From Oscillospiraceae bacterium (lineage in GTDB: Bacteria; Bacillota; Clostridia; Oscillospirales; Ruminococcaceae): a stretch of DNA of 40,608 bases. Location of the stretch: positions 1-40,608 of the forward strand of contig JALFVE010000041.1 of assembly GCA_022787085.1 (NCBI GenBank), in the 5' to 3' direction. Below are positions 1-7,579 of the stretch, in pieces (position 1 is the stretch's first letter; each line of letters starts with the position of its first letter). The translations under genes and the position numbers were made by a program. Under the pieces are notes generated by a model. The model made no database searches and was not told the origin of the DNA. It saw only the letters and a program-made list of their open reading frames with translations.

Positions 1-118
1 GTAGACAAAGGCGGCAGATAGAACGCTGCCAATCTAGGAAAGCGACCGCAGGCGGGCTGTCGCCCGGCAAGGGAGCTTGACGACGAGTGGCTGCGTTATA
101 GCTGTCGAATTTGTCTAT
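1..118 (+). ncRNA. Structured RNA, family not recognised
   Basis: No reading frame fits this stretch, but it folds well by eye. Bases 1-9 pair with 110-118, giving a nine-base closing stem with one G-U pair. Inside it, 13-17 pair with 26-30, 43-46 pair with 104-107, 47-51 pair with 91-95, and 53-57 pair with 62-66 across a TGTC loop. The long-range nested pairing suggests a compact RNA or the end of a longer one, because the closing stem starts at the first base of the window and may continue upstream. I compared it from memory with RNase P RNA, SRP RNA, tmRNA, 6S RNA and the common riboswitches and found no match. The strand is assumed from the downstream genes. It lies 43 bases before the phosphorylase gene, so it could be a free small RNA or a leader. 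Confidence 0.45.
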
Positions 119-160
119 AGGTTGGTTAAAGATTAGTATAATGTGAAAGGAAGGATAATT

Positions 161-991
161 ATGTCAAAACGCTTTGAAAGACTGCAAAAATGCTACGAAT
201 GCTTTAAGGCAAGGGTGGATTTTACCCCAAAGATCGCTCTTATCCTCGGCTCGGGACTGGGGGATTATGCTGACGGCATTGATATCAGAGCGACCCTCGA
301 TTACAAGGATATTGAGGGATTTCCCGTTTCCACTGCACCGGGTCATAAGGGCAGATTCGTTTTCGGATATGTGGAGGGCGTTCCTGTTGTGGTCATGCAG
401 GGCAGAGTTCATTATTATGAGGGTTATTCCATGGAGGACGTGGTCCTTCCCGTAAGACTTATGAAGCTCATGGGGGCAGAGGTCCTTTTCCTCACCAATG
501 CGGCGGGCGGCGTTAACTGGCATTTTGAATGCGGCGATTTTATGCTCATTAATGACCAGATATGCATGGCTCCCTCACCTCTTATCGGGGAGAACCTTGA
601 CGAGCTGGGTCCTCGGTTCCCCGATATGAGCGAGATATACTCCAAAAAGCTCAGGGATATTGTTAAAAGGTCCGCCAGAGAGCTTGATATCCCGCTCAGA
701 GAGGGCGTTTACATTCAGCTTACGGGTCCTAATTACGAGTCTCCCTCCGAGGTGAGAATGGTGAGGACTCTCGGCGCTGACGCTGTTGGTATGTCCACTG
801 CCTGCGAGGCTATTGCCGCTAATCACATGGGTATGAAAATTGTGGGCATTTCCTGCATTTCAAATCTTGCCTGCGGCGTTTCTAACCGCCCCCTTTCTCA
901 TGCGGAGGTCCAGGAGACTGCTGACAGGGTCGCTCCTCTCTTTAAAAAGCTCATTACTGCTTCCGTTCGCAATATTGCGGGGGAGATATGA
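161..991 (+). CDS. punA: Purine nucleoside phosphorylase (trimeric type)
   Basis: This 276-residue cytoplasmic enzyme should cleave inosine and guanosine (and their deoxy forms) with phosphate to the free base and (deoxy)ribose-1-phosphate, in purine salvage. The trimeric PNP signature is complete. It has the phosphate-binding GSGLG loop at residues 30-34, GHKG at 61-64, GRVHYYEGY at 81-89, TNAAGG at 112-117, a GPNYESP segment, the VGMST segment that binds the sugar, and a late SNLACG segment carrying the base-contacting Asn. The length is normal for the family. I chose the ATG at 161 because AAAGGAAGG at 146-154 sits seven bases upstream; an in-frame GTG at 143 lies before that site. The next gene starts inside its stop codon, so the two are probably translated together. 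Confidence 0.93.
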   Translation: MSKRFERLQKCYECFKARVDFTPKIALILGSGLGDYADGIDIRATLDYKDIEGFPVSTAPGHKGRFVFGYVEGVPVVVMQGRVHYYEGYSMEDVVLPVRLMKLMGAEVLFLTNAAGGVNWHFECGDFMLINDQICMAPSPLIGENLDELGPRFPDMSEIYSKKLRDIVKRSARELDIPLREGVYIQLTGPNYESPSEVRMVRTLGADAVGMSTACEAIAANHMGMKIVGISCISNLACGVSNRPLSHAEVQETADRVAPLFKKLITASVRNIAGEI

Positions 992-1425
992 TGATTAGAG
1001 AAGCGGTTTTTGATGATCTGGACGGGCTTTTTGAGCTTTACACCTTTCTCCATGGCAATCCTGTTCCCCAAAAGGACAACAGGATATCTTCGCTCTGGGA
1101 GAGGATAATGGACGACGAGGACCACCACATTATTGTGGCGGAGGAGGACGGGATGATCGTTTCTTCCTGCGTTTGTGTCATTATCCCCAATCTCACCCAC
1201 GGGCAGCAGCCGTATGCTTTTATTGAAAATGTGGTCACTCGTCCCGAATACCGCAAAAAAGGTTTTGCTTCGGGCTGCCTCCATTTTGCCAAGGAGATTG
1301 CCATTAAGGAAAATTGCTACAAAATTATGCTCCTCACGGGCTCTAAGGAGGATTCAACCCTCCGATTTTACGAGGCTGCGGGCTTTAACCGCAATGACAA
1401 GACCGCTTTTATTATGTGGCTGTAA
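988..1425 (+). CDS. GNAT family N-acetyltransferase
   Basis: This 145-residue protein has the GNAT fold. The acetyl-CoA binding motif A is visible as VVTRPEYRKKGFASGCL around residues 83-99, fitting the R-x-x-G-x-A pyrophosphate-binding pattern. It is followed by an alpha helix and the FYEAAGF motif near the C terminus that is typical of the family. It would transfer an acetyl group from acetyl-CoA to an amine, but the acceptor cannot be told from sequence. Its ATG overlaps the stop of the phosphorylase gene by four bases, so coupled translation is likely. A second ATG directly follows the first. No own ribosome binding site is obvious, which fits coupling. Confidence 0.85.
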   Translation: MMIREAVFDDLDGLFELYTFLHGNPVPQKDNRISSLWERIMDDEDHHIIVAEEDGMIVSSCVCVIIPNLTHGQQPYAFIENVVTRPEYRKKGFASGCLHFAKEIAIKENCYKIMLLTGSKEDSTLRFYEAAGFNRNDKTAFIMWL

Positions 1426-1533
1426 ATGTTTTCACGGTTTATTCCCCCCTTTTTGTGCAAAAGCAATATTTCATGCTTCTCCACTTGAATTATGATGTGT
1501 GCCTTGCTTATATACCGATGTTAAGTGTTTTAT

Positions 1534-1554
1534 GCCGCAGGTTATACCTGCGGC
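1534..1554 (+). terminator. Hairpin after the GNAT gene, possible weak terminator
   Basis: An eight-base perfect stem (1534-1541 with 1547-1554) closes a TTATA loop. Only scattered T residues follow, so it may be a terminator without a clear U-tract or an mRNA-end hairpin. It sits in the 330-base gap between the acetyltransferase and the von Willebrand protein. Apart from this hairpin and the promoter at 1664-1692 I see nothing in that gap; a 69-codon frame there has no ribosome binding site. Confidence 0.4.
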
Positions 1555-1663
1555 TTCATGCTGATTTTCGGAATTTTTGTCGGGTGCTTCCGTTTTTTGA
1601 AACATTTCAACAAATGTTTATATAAAATGCAGAAATTTTTACAAAGTAAAATGTAAGAATATG

Positions 1664-1692
1664 TTGACTACATCCCCTTGATATTATATAAT
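1664..1692 (+). promoter_or_regulatory. Sigma-A promoter for the von Willebrand protein gene
   Basis: The -35 box is TTGACT at 1664-1669 and the -10 box is TATAAT at 1687-1692, with a 17-base spacer. Transcription should start near 1699, leaving a short leader of about 57 bases before the TTG start. Confidence 0.85.
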
Positions 1693-1755
1693 ATTTAAGT
1701 GGGATCTTACCATATACGAATAATTTTTCGATTACATAAATGGATGTGAATTATT

Positions 1756-4755
1756 TTGAGCAGCAAAAAAAAGAAAAAAAATCATTCACCCTCTATCACG
1801 GGCGGCGCAGACTTGCAGAAATCTGCAAAAATCACCCCCGATTCGCCTGCTGAGGAAGAAAATATTCCCGTTCAGAGCTTCAGCGAGATGATGGCTTTTG
1901 CGGACGACGACACACAGGAGGATAATTCCGCTTCAAAGGCAGAGGACAAGCCTGCTGTCAAGGCTGAGGAGATTCCCGCTGCCAAGGCTGAGGACAAGCC
2001 TGCTGTTAAGGCAGAAGAAAAGTCCGCTGCCAAGGCTGAGGACAAGCCTGTTGCTAAGGCAGAAGAAAAGTCCGCTGCCAAGGCTGAGGAGAAATCCGCT
2101 GCCAAGGCAGACGAAAAGAAGGTCATGTCCGCCGAGGAGACCCTTTCCTCGGGTCCTCTCATTTCCAGGGAGGAGGCTGAACGCAGGGCTCAGGCGCTGG
2201 ACGATCTCGACCGTGACCTTGCCGCCGCAAGAGAGAAAAAGCTTCGTGAGGCGGCTTACAACAAGCGTCAGCAGGAGATCGAAATGAAAAAAGAGGCTGA
2301 ACGTCTCGCCCGTGCCGAACAGGCTAAGCAGCGGCAGGACAACGTTCAGGAAATGGCTAAAAAACGTGCGGAGCTTAAAGCCGCTCAGGAGGCTATCTCC
2401 GCTTCCGAGGCTAAGGCTGCCGCTGTCAGGGCTTCCGATGAAGCTCAGAGAAAAATCAAAAACAACAAGCGCTTTAACCGCACTCTCCTTTCAATGAAGG
2501 CGGGCAAGGCTGTTCTTGTGGTCGTTATCCTCCTTATCCTTGCTTATGCGGGCGCTTTCGTTTATGTGGGCGCTGAAAATGACAAATATTACACCGAGCT
2601 TGAAAACAAGCTCAACAGCCGCAGCAGGATCGTTACCAACGAGGAAAGCTCCTACATCGTTCCCGAGATCAGCCCTCTTTCTTCCGATGAAAAGGCTTCT
2701 GAGGGGCTTTTTCTCTTCCTTGCCGATTCCGACAGGGACGGTCTTTCGGATTTTTATGAGATAAATGATTCCCACACCGATCCTCTGAATCCCGACTGCG
2801 ACGGCGACGGCGTTTTAGACGGCAGAGAGCTTAGAGCGGAGCTTGATCCCCATGAGCCTTACACCGACGGCTCTACTCCCGACGGAGAGGTCATCAAGGA
2901 TATTACGGTTTCCGAAAAAAATGTTTCCGCTCAGATCAGCGGGATTCCCAAAACTGCCTTCACCTCCCTCTCAAAGCTCGCTAACAACAGTATTCAGGGC
3001 ACTCCAGGTCTTGTGGGCTATGCTTATGAATTCTTTACTGACAAGAATTTCGACAGCTGCACCATTTCCTTTTCCTATGACGAAAAGGAAATCTTAGAGA
3101 ACGGTTCTAATGAGGGCGCTCTTTCCGTTTACCGCTTTGATTCGGATAAGCTCGTTTTTGAAAAGCTCGCAAGTCAGGTCAATCCCGAGGAAAATACTGT
3201 AAGCGCCGAAATTTCAGGCAATGGCGTTTATGCTGTCTGCGACGCTTCCGTTCTTATGCAGAAGGGTTCTACCAATATTTTCTTCCTCATTGACAACTCT
3301 GGCTCCATGTATCCCGATGAGCTGTGCGCAAATTCAGAGGAGAATGATGTGGAATTCAAACGCCTGGATTTCGCTGTTAACCTTATTGATATGCTGAGCG
3401 ACGAGGCTAATTTCGGCGCAGGCGAATTCTCGGGCAATTACACTCAGATCGTTCCCGTTTCCAAGGACAGCGAAGGCGTTAAAAAGGCTATCTCCGATAT
3501 CCGCAGCAAAAAACAGACCTTCTCGGGCACCGAGATCGCAGGCGCTGTTACAAGAGCTGTTGCCGAATTCGGCGAGATAAGACCCAGCGACAAGAATTAC
3601 ATTATCCTCCTTACCGACGGTATGCCCTCCGTTTATAACCCCGCTGCCGAACAGAAGGCTGTGGAGCTTGCCAAATCCAAGGGTATCACTATTTTCACTA
3701 TTGGCCTCGGCAAGCAGATCGATGCAGAATATCTTTTCAACATAGCTGAGGACACTAACGGTCAGTTCTTCCAGGCTTCCAATGCCGACGCTCTCGAAAA
3801 TATTTACGACAAGATACAGAGCTTTATGTCCTACAACCAGATCACCATTGAGGAGGAAAGCGGCAGAAAGGGTTATATCATTGCCGACTCGGGCTTCAAT
3901 GTTCTCAAAGACGGCATCGGTTATTCCAATTTCCGCTCGGATTTCGCTCCCGAAGGCTCAGACGCAGGCATTGCAGGTCTTATCAGAGCTTATTACACAG
4001 GTGAGCTGAATCTCACCGAAAAGGGCTTTTCTACTGTTAACGGCAATTCCGTTAACGGCTATGATATCCGCTCCGTTCAGAGCTTTACCGACAACAAGTC
4101 CGATCTCACAAGCGTTAAGCTGGAGCTGCTCGATTATTACACCGAGTATCTCGCTCTCCCCGACAAGTGGGATTTCCGCAGATCTAAAAACAACTCCCTC
4201 CTTTACAGCGAAAAGGTCAGGGATTACATTGATGAACACATGATGAAGGTCACTGCTGTTGACTGCAGCTTCGACCCTCCCGAATCAAACAAGCTGCTGG
4301 ATTTCCTGCGGACTATTACGTTCAGCAGATTAAAAAGCTTCAGCTCATATGAATGTGTTCTTATTGACAGCTCCTTGTGCCGGGGCGACGATCTGGCTCT
4401 CATGGATATGCTCAGATGGTTTGAATATTACCCTCAGTCGGGCAGCTGCAATGTCCTCGATTTCGGTTACGAGGGCGACACGGCTATGGACACTCTGGTC
4501 AACGAGCTTACCACGGGCAGCCCTGCTGTCATCTGCTACGACGGCACTTATATGAACGCTATCAGGATAGCTCGTGACGCTGAATCCCCCAACGTTTTCA
4601 TCATTGACGCTTATGACTGCAACTCCCCTGAGAGAAGCACCAGGATAAATCTCCTGAGAACTCCCGTTTTTGACGGCGGTTCCGCTCCCTCCTATCAGTA
4701 CACCGCTTCAAGAAGCGGCGATCCTGCTCCTCTTCAGATCATCGTTTCCAAGTAA
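1756..4755 (+). CDS. Membrane-anchored von Willebrand A domain protein with calcium repeats
   Basis: This 999-residue protein has a cytoplasmic N half and an extracellular C half. Residues 61-124 are eight-residue Lys/Ala/Glu repeats, followed by a highly charged, probably coiled-coil region to about 240. One membrane helix lies at about 250-272 (VLVVVILLILAYAGAFVYVG). Outside come thrombospondin type 3-like calcium loops (DSDRDGLSD and DCDGDGVLDG, about 324-356) and a von Willebrand A domain from about 506. The MIDAS motif of that domain is complete: D513-N-S-G-S517, plus a later LLTDGMPS. The last 150 residues resemble a papain-like or C39-like fold, with GSPAVICYDG then FIIDAYDCN, but no convincing Cys-His pair is in place. 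The start is TTG, preceded by GGATGTGA at 1742-1749. No sorting signal is present. The role is unknown; surface adhesion or sensing is an inference. Confidence 0.85.
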   Translation: MSSKKKKKNHSPSITGGADLQKSAKITPDSPAEEENIPVQSFSEMMAFADDDTQEDNSASKAEDKPAVKAEEIPAAKAEDKPAVKAEEKSAAKAEDKPVAKAEEKSAAKAEEKSAAKADEKKVMSAEETLSSGPLISREEAERRAQALDDLDRDLAAAREKKLREAAYNKRQQEIEMKKEAERLARAEQAKQRQDNVQEMAKKRAELKAAQEAISASEAKAAAVRASDEAQRKIKNNKRFNRTLLSMKAGKAVLVVVILLILAYAGAFVYVGAENDKYYTELENKLNSRSRIVTNEESSYIVPEISPLSSDEKASEGLFLFLADSDRDGLSDFYEINDSHTDPLNPDCDGDGVLDGRELRAELDPHEPYTDGSTPDGEVIKDITVSEKNVSAQISGIPKTAFTSLSKLANNSIQGTPGLVGYAYEFFTDKNFDSCTISFSYDEKEILENGSNEGALSVYRFDSDKLVFEKLASQVNPEENTVSAEISGNGVYAVCDASVLMQKGSTNIFFLIDNSGSMYPDELCANSEENDVEFKRLDFAVNLIDMLSDEANFGAGEFSGNYTQIVPVSKDSEGVKKAISDIRSKKQTFSGTEIAGAVTRAVAEFGEIRPSDKNYIILLTDGMPSVYNPAAEQKAVELAKSKGITIFTIGLGKQIDAEYLFNIAEDTNGQFFQASNADALENIYDKIQSFMSYNQITIEEESGRKGYIIADSGFNVLKDGIGYSNFRSDFAPEGSDAGIAGLIRAYYTGELNLTEKGFSTVNGNSVNGYDIRSVQSFTDNKSDLTSVKLELLDYYTEYLALPDKWDFRRSKNNSLLYSEKVRDYIDEHMMKVTAVDCSFDPPESNKLLDFLRTITFSRLKSFSSYECVLIDSSLCRGDDLALMDMLRWFEYYPQSGSCNVLDFGYEGDTAMDTLVNELTTGSPAVICYDGTYMNAIRIARDAESPNVFIIDAYDCNSPERSTRINLLRTPVFDGGSAPSYQYTASRSGDPAPLQIIVSK
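1936..2127 (+). repeat. Eight in-frame tandem repeats of 24 bases
   Basis: Each unit encodes eight residues of the form KAE(D/E)KPAV or KAEEKSAA. Eight units run without interruption, with nearly identical DNA between copies, inside the cytoplasmic part of the von Willebrand protein. Such arrays often change copy number by slippage. Confidence 0.9.
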
Positions 4756-4760
4756 TTTTT

Positions 4761-4795
4761 ATCCCCCGCCGCCTTTGAGCTGCGGGGGATTTTTC
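4761..4795 (+). terminator. Rho-independent terminator
   Basis: A nine-base perfect GC-rich stem (4761-4769 with 4782-4790) is followed by TTTT at 4791-4794. It lies six bases after the stop of the von Willebrand gene. Confidence 0.92.
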
Positions 4796-4812
4796 TATAT
4801 ATAAATTGGTAC

Positions 4813-4841
4813 TTTACAAATTGCGAAAAATGTTATATAAT
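4813..4841 (+). promoter_or_regulatory. Sigma-A promoter for the pullulanase operon
   Basis: TTTACA at 4813-4818 and TATAAT at 4836-4841 are separated by 17 bases. The predicted transcript start near 4848 lies after the in-frame ATG at 4844, which helps exclude that codon as the start of the pullulanase. Confidence 0.87.
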
Positions 4842-4885
4842 ATATGGTGATACCGTTATTACTCCACTTAGAAAGGATCATGATT

Positions 4886-6823
4886 ATGTTCAGCGACGTA
4901 GATAAAAAATACGCCTATTCGGGGGACGATCTGGGGGCTAATTATTCTAAGGACAAGACCGTTTTTAAGGTCTGGTCCCCTCTCGCTAATGACGCTGCGG
5001 TGCTTCTTTACAAAAACTGCACCGACGAAAAGCCCTATCGCCGAATGCCTATGGAGAAAAGCAAAAAGGGTGTTTGGGAAAAGGTCGCTCACGGCGATCT
5101 GAACGGCGTTTATTATACCTATGAGATAAGACACGATGATATCATTGAGGAGACTATTGACATTTACGCCCGCAGTGCAGGCGTTAACGGCGCTATGGGC
5201 ATGGTCATTGACCTGGAGGAGACTAATCCCGCAGGTTGGCATAATTATCATCCCGCTCCTATGGACTCCTATGCTGACGCTGTTATTTATGAGATGCATA
5301 TCCGTGATTTCTCGATCGACAAAAGCGGCAATTTCTGCTACAAGGGCAGATTCCTTGCTTTTGTGGAGAAAAATATGATCAATGCTGCGGGCGACAAGAT
5401 CGGCATTGACCACCTGAAAGAGCTGGGCGTTACTCACGTTCATCTCATGCCCTGCTTCGATTATCAGACTGTGGACGAGGCTGAGCTTCACAAGCCTCAG
5501 TTCAACTGGGGCTATGACCCTATGAATTTTAATCTTCCCGAGGGCTCCTATTCCACTAATCCCTTTGACGGAAGGGCTAGAGTGGCGGAATTCAAGAGGC
5601 TGGTCCATGCGCTTCACTGTCAGGGCATCAAGGTGGTCATGGATGTGGTTTACAATCACACCTATGCTACTGCCGATTCCCCCTTTAACAAGACCTTCCC
5701 CAAGTATTACTACCGCCTTTGGGGCAATAACGGAGAGTATTTCTCCAACGGCTCGGGCTGCGGCAACGAGGTCGCTACCGAACGATTTATGGTGAGAAAA
5801 TTTATTATCGACAGCCTTGTTTACTGGGCTACCGAATACAAGATAGACGGCTTCCGCTTCGATCTGATGGGGCTTTATGATATTGAGACAATTAACGAGG
5901 CTTATGAGAGGCTCCATGCCATTAATCCCGACATTATCATGTACGGCGAGGGCTGGACGGGCGGCGATTCCCCTCTTTCCGACGCCAAGCGCTGCATGAA
6001 GCTCAATGCCCGTCACACTCCCAATGTGGCTTATTTCAGCGATGACTTCAGAGACACTGTTAAGGGAAATAATTTCGAGAACCGCAGCAAGGGTTATGTG
6101 AACGGCGCTCAGGGCGTTGAGGATTATGTGAAGGAGATCATGTGCGGTCGTATCCCTCACCCGCAGATACCAAATCTTGACAAGTATTCATGGGCGGTTT
6201 CTCCCTGTCAGACGGTGAATTACGTTGAGGCTCACGATAATCTGACTCTTTGGGACAAGCTCGCTTACACCAATCCCACCGACTCCATCGAGATAAGAAA
6301 GCAGATGGACAAGATGGCGGCGGCTATGGTTTTCCTGTCTCAGGGTATTCCATTTATTCAGGCGGGTCAGGAATTTTTACGCTCCAAGCCCCTCCCCGGC
6401 GGCGCTTACGATCACAACAGCTATAATTCCCCCGATATTGTCAACAGCCTCAAGTGGGACAGAAAGACCGAATTTATGGACGTTTTCCTTTATTACAAGG
6501 GGCTTATCGAGTTCAGAAAGGCTCACTCCGCTCTCAGGATGTCTGCTGTGGAGGATATCGGCAGGAATATGAAATTCTTTGACCGTCTCCCCAAGAGGAT
6601 CGTGGGCTTCGGGCTTTACGGCGACTGTGAGCTTGAGGAGATAGTTGTATTCCTCAATCCCTCTCCCGATCTCATTTCTCTTCATGCATTTGAAGAGCTG
6701 AACGTATATATTGACGGCGAAAGGGCGGGCAACACTCCCCTTTACACCGTTAACGGCGATTATAACATCAATCCATATTCCGTTATGGTATTGGGCAGAC
6801 CTTACAATGAAACAAATGAATAA
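4886..6823 (+). CDS. pulA: Type I pullulanase (GH13), intracellular
   Basis: This 645-residue protein should hydrolyse alpha-1,6 branch points of pullulan, starch or glycogen limit dextrins. An N-terminal CBM48-like domain (about 10-110, FKVWSPLANDAAVLLY) precedes a GH13 TIM barrel. The pullulanase signature FNWGYDP is present, and the four GH13 regions are readable: DVVYNH, GFRFDLMG with nucleophile D326, YGEGW with acid/base E355, and VEAHDN with D451. There is no signal peptide, so it acts inside the cell on imported or stored glucans. The length suits the minimal type I enzymes. The start is ATG 4886, eight bases after AGAAAGGA at 4870-4877; ATG 4880 is too close to that site. The response regulator gene follows after 18 bases, suggesting one transcript. 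Confidence 0.93.
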   Translation: MFSDVDKKYAYSGDDLGANYSKDKTVFKVWSPLANDAAVLLYKNCTDEKPYRRMPMEKSKKGVWEKVAHGDLNGVYYTYEIRHDDIIEETIDIYARSAGVNGAMGMVIDLEETNPAGWHNYHPAPMDSYADAVIYEMHIRDFSIDKSGNFCYKGRFLAFVEKNMINAAGDKIGIDHLKELGVTHVHLMPCFDYQTVDEAELHKPQFNWGYDPMNFNLPEGSYSTNPFDGRARVAEFKRLVHALHCQGIKVVMDVVYNHTYATADSPFNKTFPKYYYRLWGNNGEYFSNGSGCGNEVATERFMVRKFIIDSLVYWATEYKIDGFRFDLMGLYDIETINEAYERLHAINPDIIMYGEGWTGGDSPLSDAKRCMKLNARHTPNVAYFSDDFRDTVKGNNFENRSKGYVNGAQGVEDYVKEIMCGRIPHPQIPNLDKYSWAVSPCQTVNYVEAHDNLTLWDKLAYTNPTDSIEIRKQMDKMAAAMVFLSQGIPFIQAGQEFLRSKPLPGGAYDHNSYNSPDIVNSLKWDRKTEFMDVFLYYKGLIEFRKAHSALRMSAVEDIGRNMKFFDRLPKRIVGFGLYGDCELEEIVVFLNPSPDLISLHAFEELNVYIDGERAGNTPLYTVNGDYNINPYSVMVLGRPYNETNE

Positions 6824-6841
6824 GAAAGGACGGTTACTGCA

Positions 6842-7561
6842 ATGAAAAGAATTCTTGTCTGCGAGGACGAGGACGTTATCCGTGATTTTGTGGTCATTAA
6901 CCTTAAAAGAGCAGGCTATGATGTGGTTGACGTGAACTGCGGCGAAAAGGCTCTTGAGGTCTTTTCCGAGGAAAACGGCAATTTCGATATCGCTCTCCTT
7001 GACATTATGATGCCCGGCATTGACGGCTTTCAGGTCTGCAAGGAGCTGAGAAAAAGAAGCAGCACCATCGGCATTATCATGCTCTCCGCAAAAACTCAGG
7101 AAATGGACAAGGTGAGCGGGCTTATGCTTGGTGCCGATGACTACATAACAAAGCCCTTCTCTCCCTCTGAGCTTACTGCACGCATTGACGCTGTTTACCG
7201 CAGGGTAAGTATGTCCTTTGTCAAAGAGGAAAAGTCCCCTATTATCACGTCGGGTCCCTTCTCCCTTAACACCAAAAGCAGGACTGTTGCCAAAAACGGC
7301 GAGAACATTGAGCTTACTCAGGTGGAATATCAGATACTTGAATACTTTATGAATAATCAGAACACCGCTCTGGACAGGACAAGCATTTTAAATCACATCT
7401 GGGGCGACGGCTATTTCGGTGACGACAAGATCGTTGATGTTAACATAAGACGTCTCAGAATGAAGCTGGAGGACGTTCCCTCCAATCCCAAGTATATCGC
7501 AACCATATGGGGCTTCGGCTACAAGTGGTGCGGCGACGGCAAGGCTGACGAGAAAAAATAA
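6842..7561 (+). CDS. OmpR/PhoB-type response regulator
   Basis: This 239-residue two-component regulator has a receiver domain at 1-120. It shows acidic residues E8-D9, the phosphoacceptor D54 in LLDIMMPG, and the conserved Lys in DDYITKPFSPSEL. A winged-helix DNA-binding domain occupies about 130-235, with the family ending IATIWGFGYKW. It should bind DNA as a dimer when phosphorylated, most likely by the kinase encoded directly downstream. AGAAAGGA lies about ten bases before the ATG. Its place directly after pulA suggests co-transcription, but nothing in the sequence shows that it controls carbohydrate genes. Confidence 0.95.
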   Translation: MKRILVCEDEDVIRDFVVINLKRAGYDVVDVNCGEKALEVFSEENGNFDIALLDIMMPGIDGFQVCKELRKRSSTIGIIMLSAKTQEMDKVSGLMLGADDYITKPFSPSELTARIDAVYRRVSMSFVKEEKSPIITSGPFSLNTKSRTVAKNGENIELTQVEYQILEYFMNNQNTALDRTSILNHIWGDGYFGDDKIVDVNIRRLRMKLEDVPSNPKYIATIWGFGYKWCGDGKADEKK

Positions 7562-7579
7562 TACGGGGAGGCGGCGGCT

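Noticed and set aside
137-160. TATAAT at 137-142 as a promoter for the phosphorylase gene
   Set aside because: The transcript would start inside the ribosome binding site at 146-154, and no good -35 box lies 16-18 bases upstream.
1416-1625. A 69-codon frame after the acetyltransferase
   Set aside because: No ribosome binding site, low-complexity composition and a hairpin inside it; it lies in a promoter-bearing gap.
1936-2127. Tandem 24-base units as a CRISPR array
   Set aside because: The units are contiguous, without spacers, and encode an in-frame protein repeat.
4844-4885. Longer pullulanase N terminus from ATG 4844
   Set aside because: This ATG starts three bases after the -10 box, upstream of the predicted transcript start, and has no ribosome binding site.
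4868-6160. 430-codon frame on the minus strand
   Set aside because: It is antisense to the conserved pullulanase catalytic region and has no recognisable domain or start signal.
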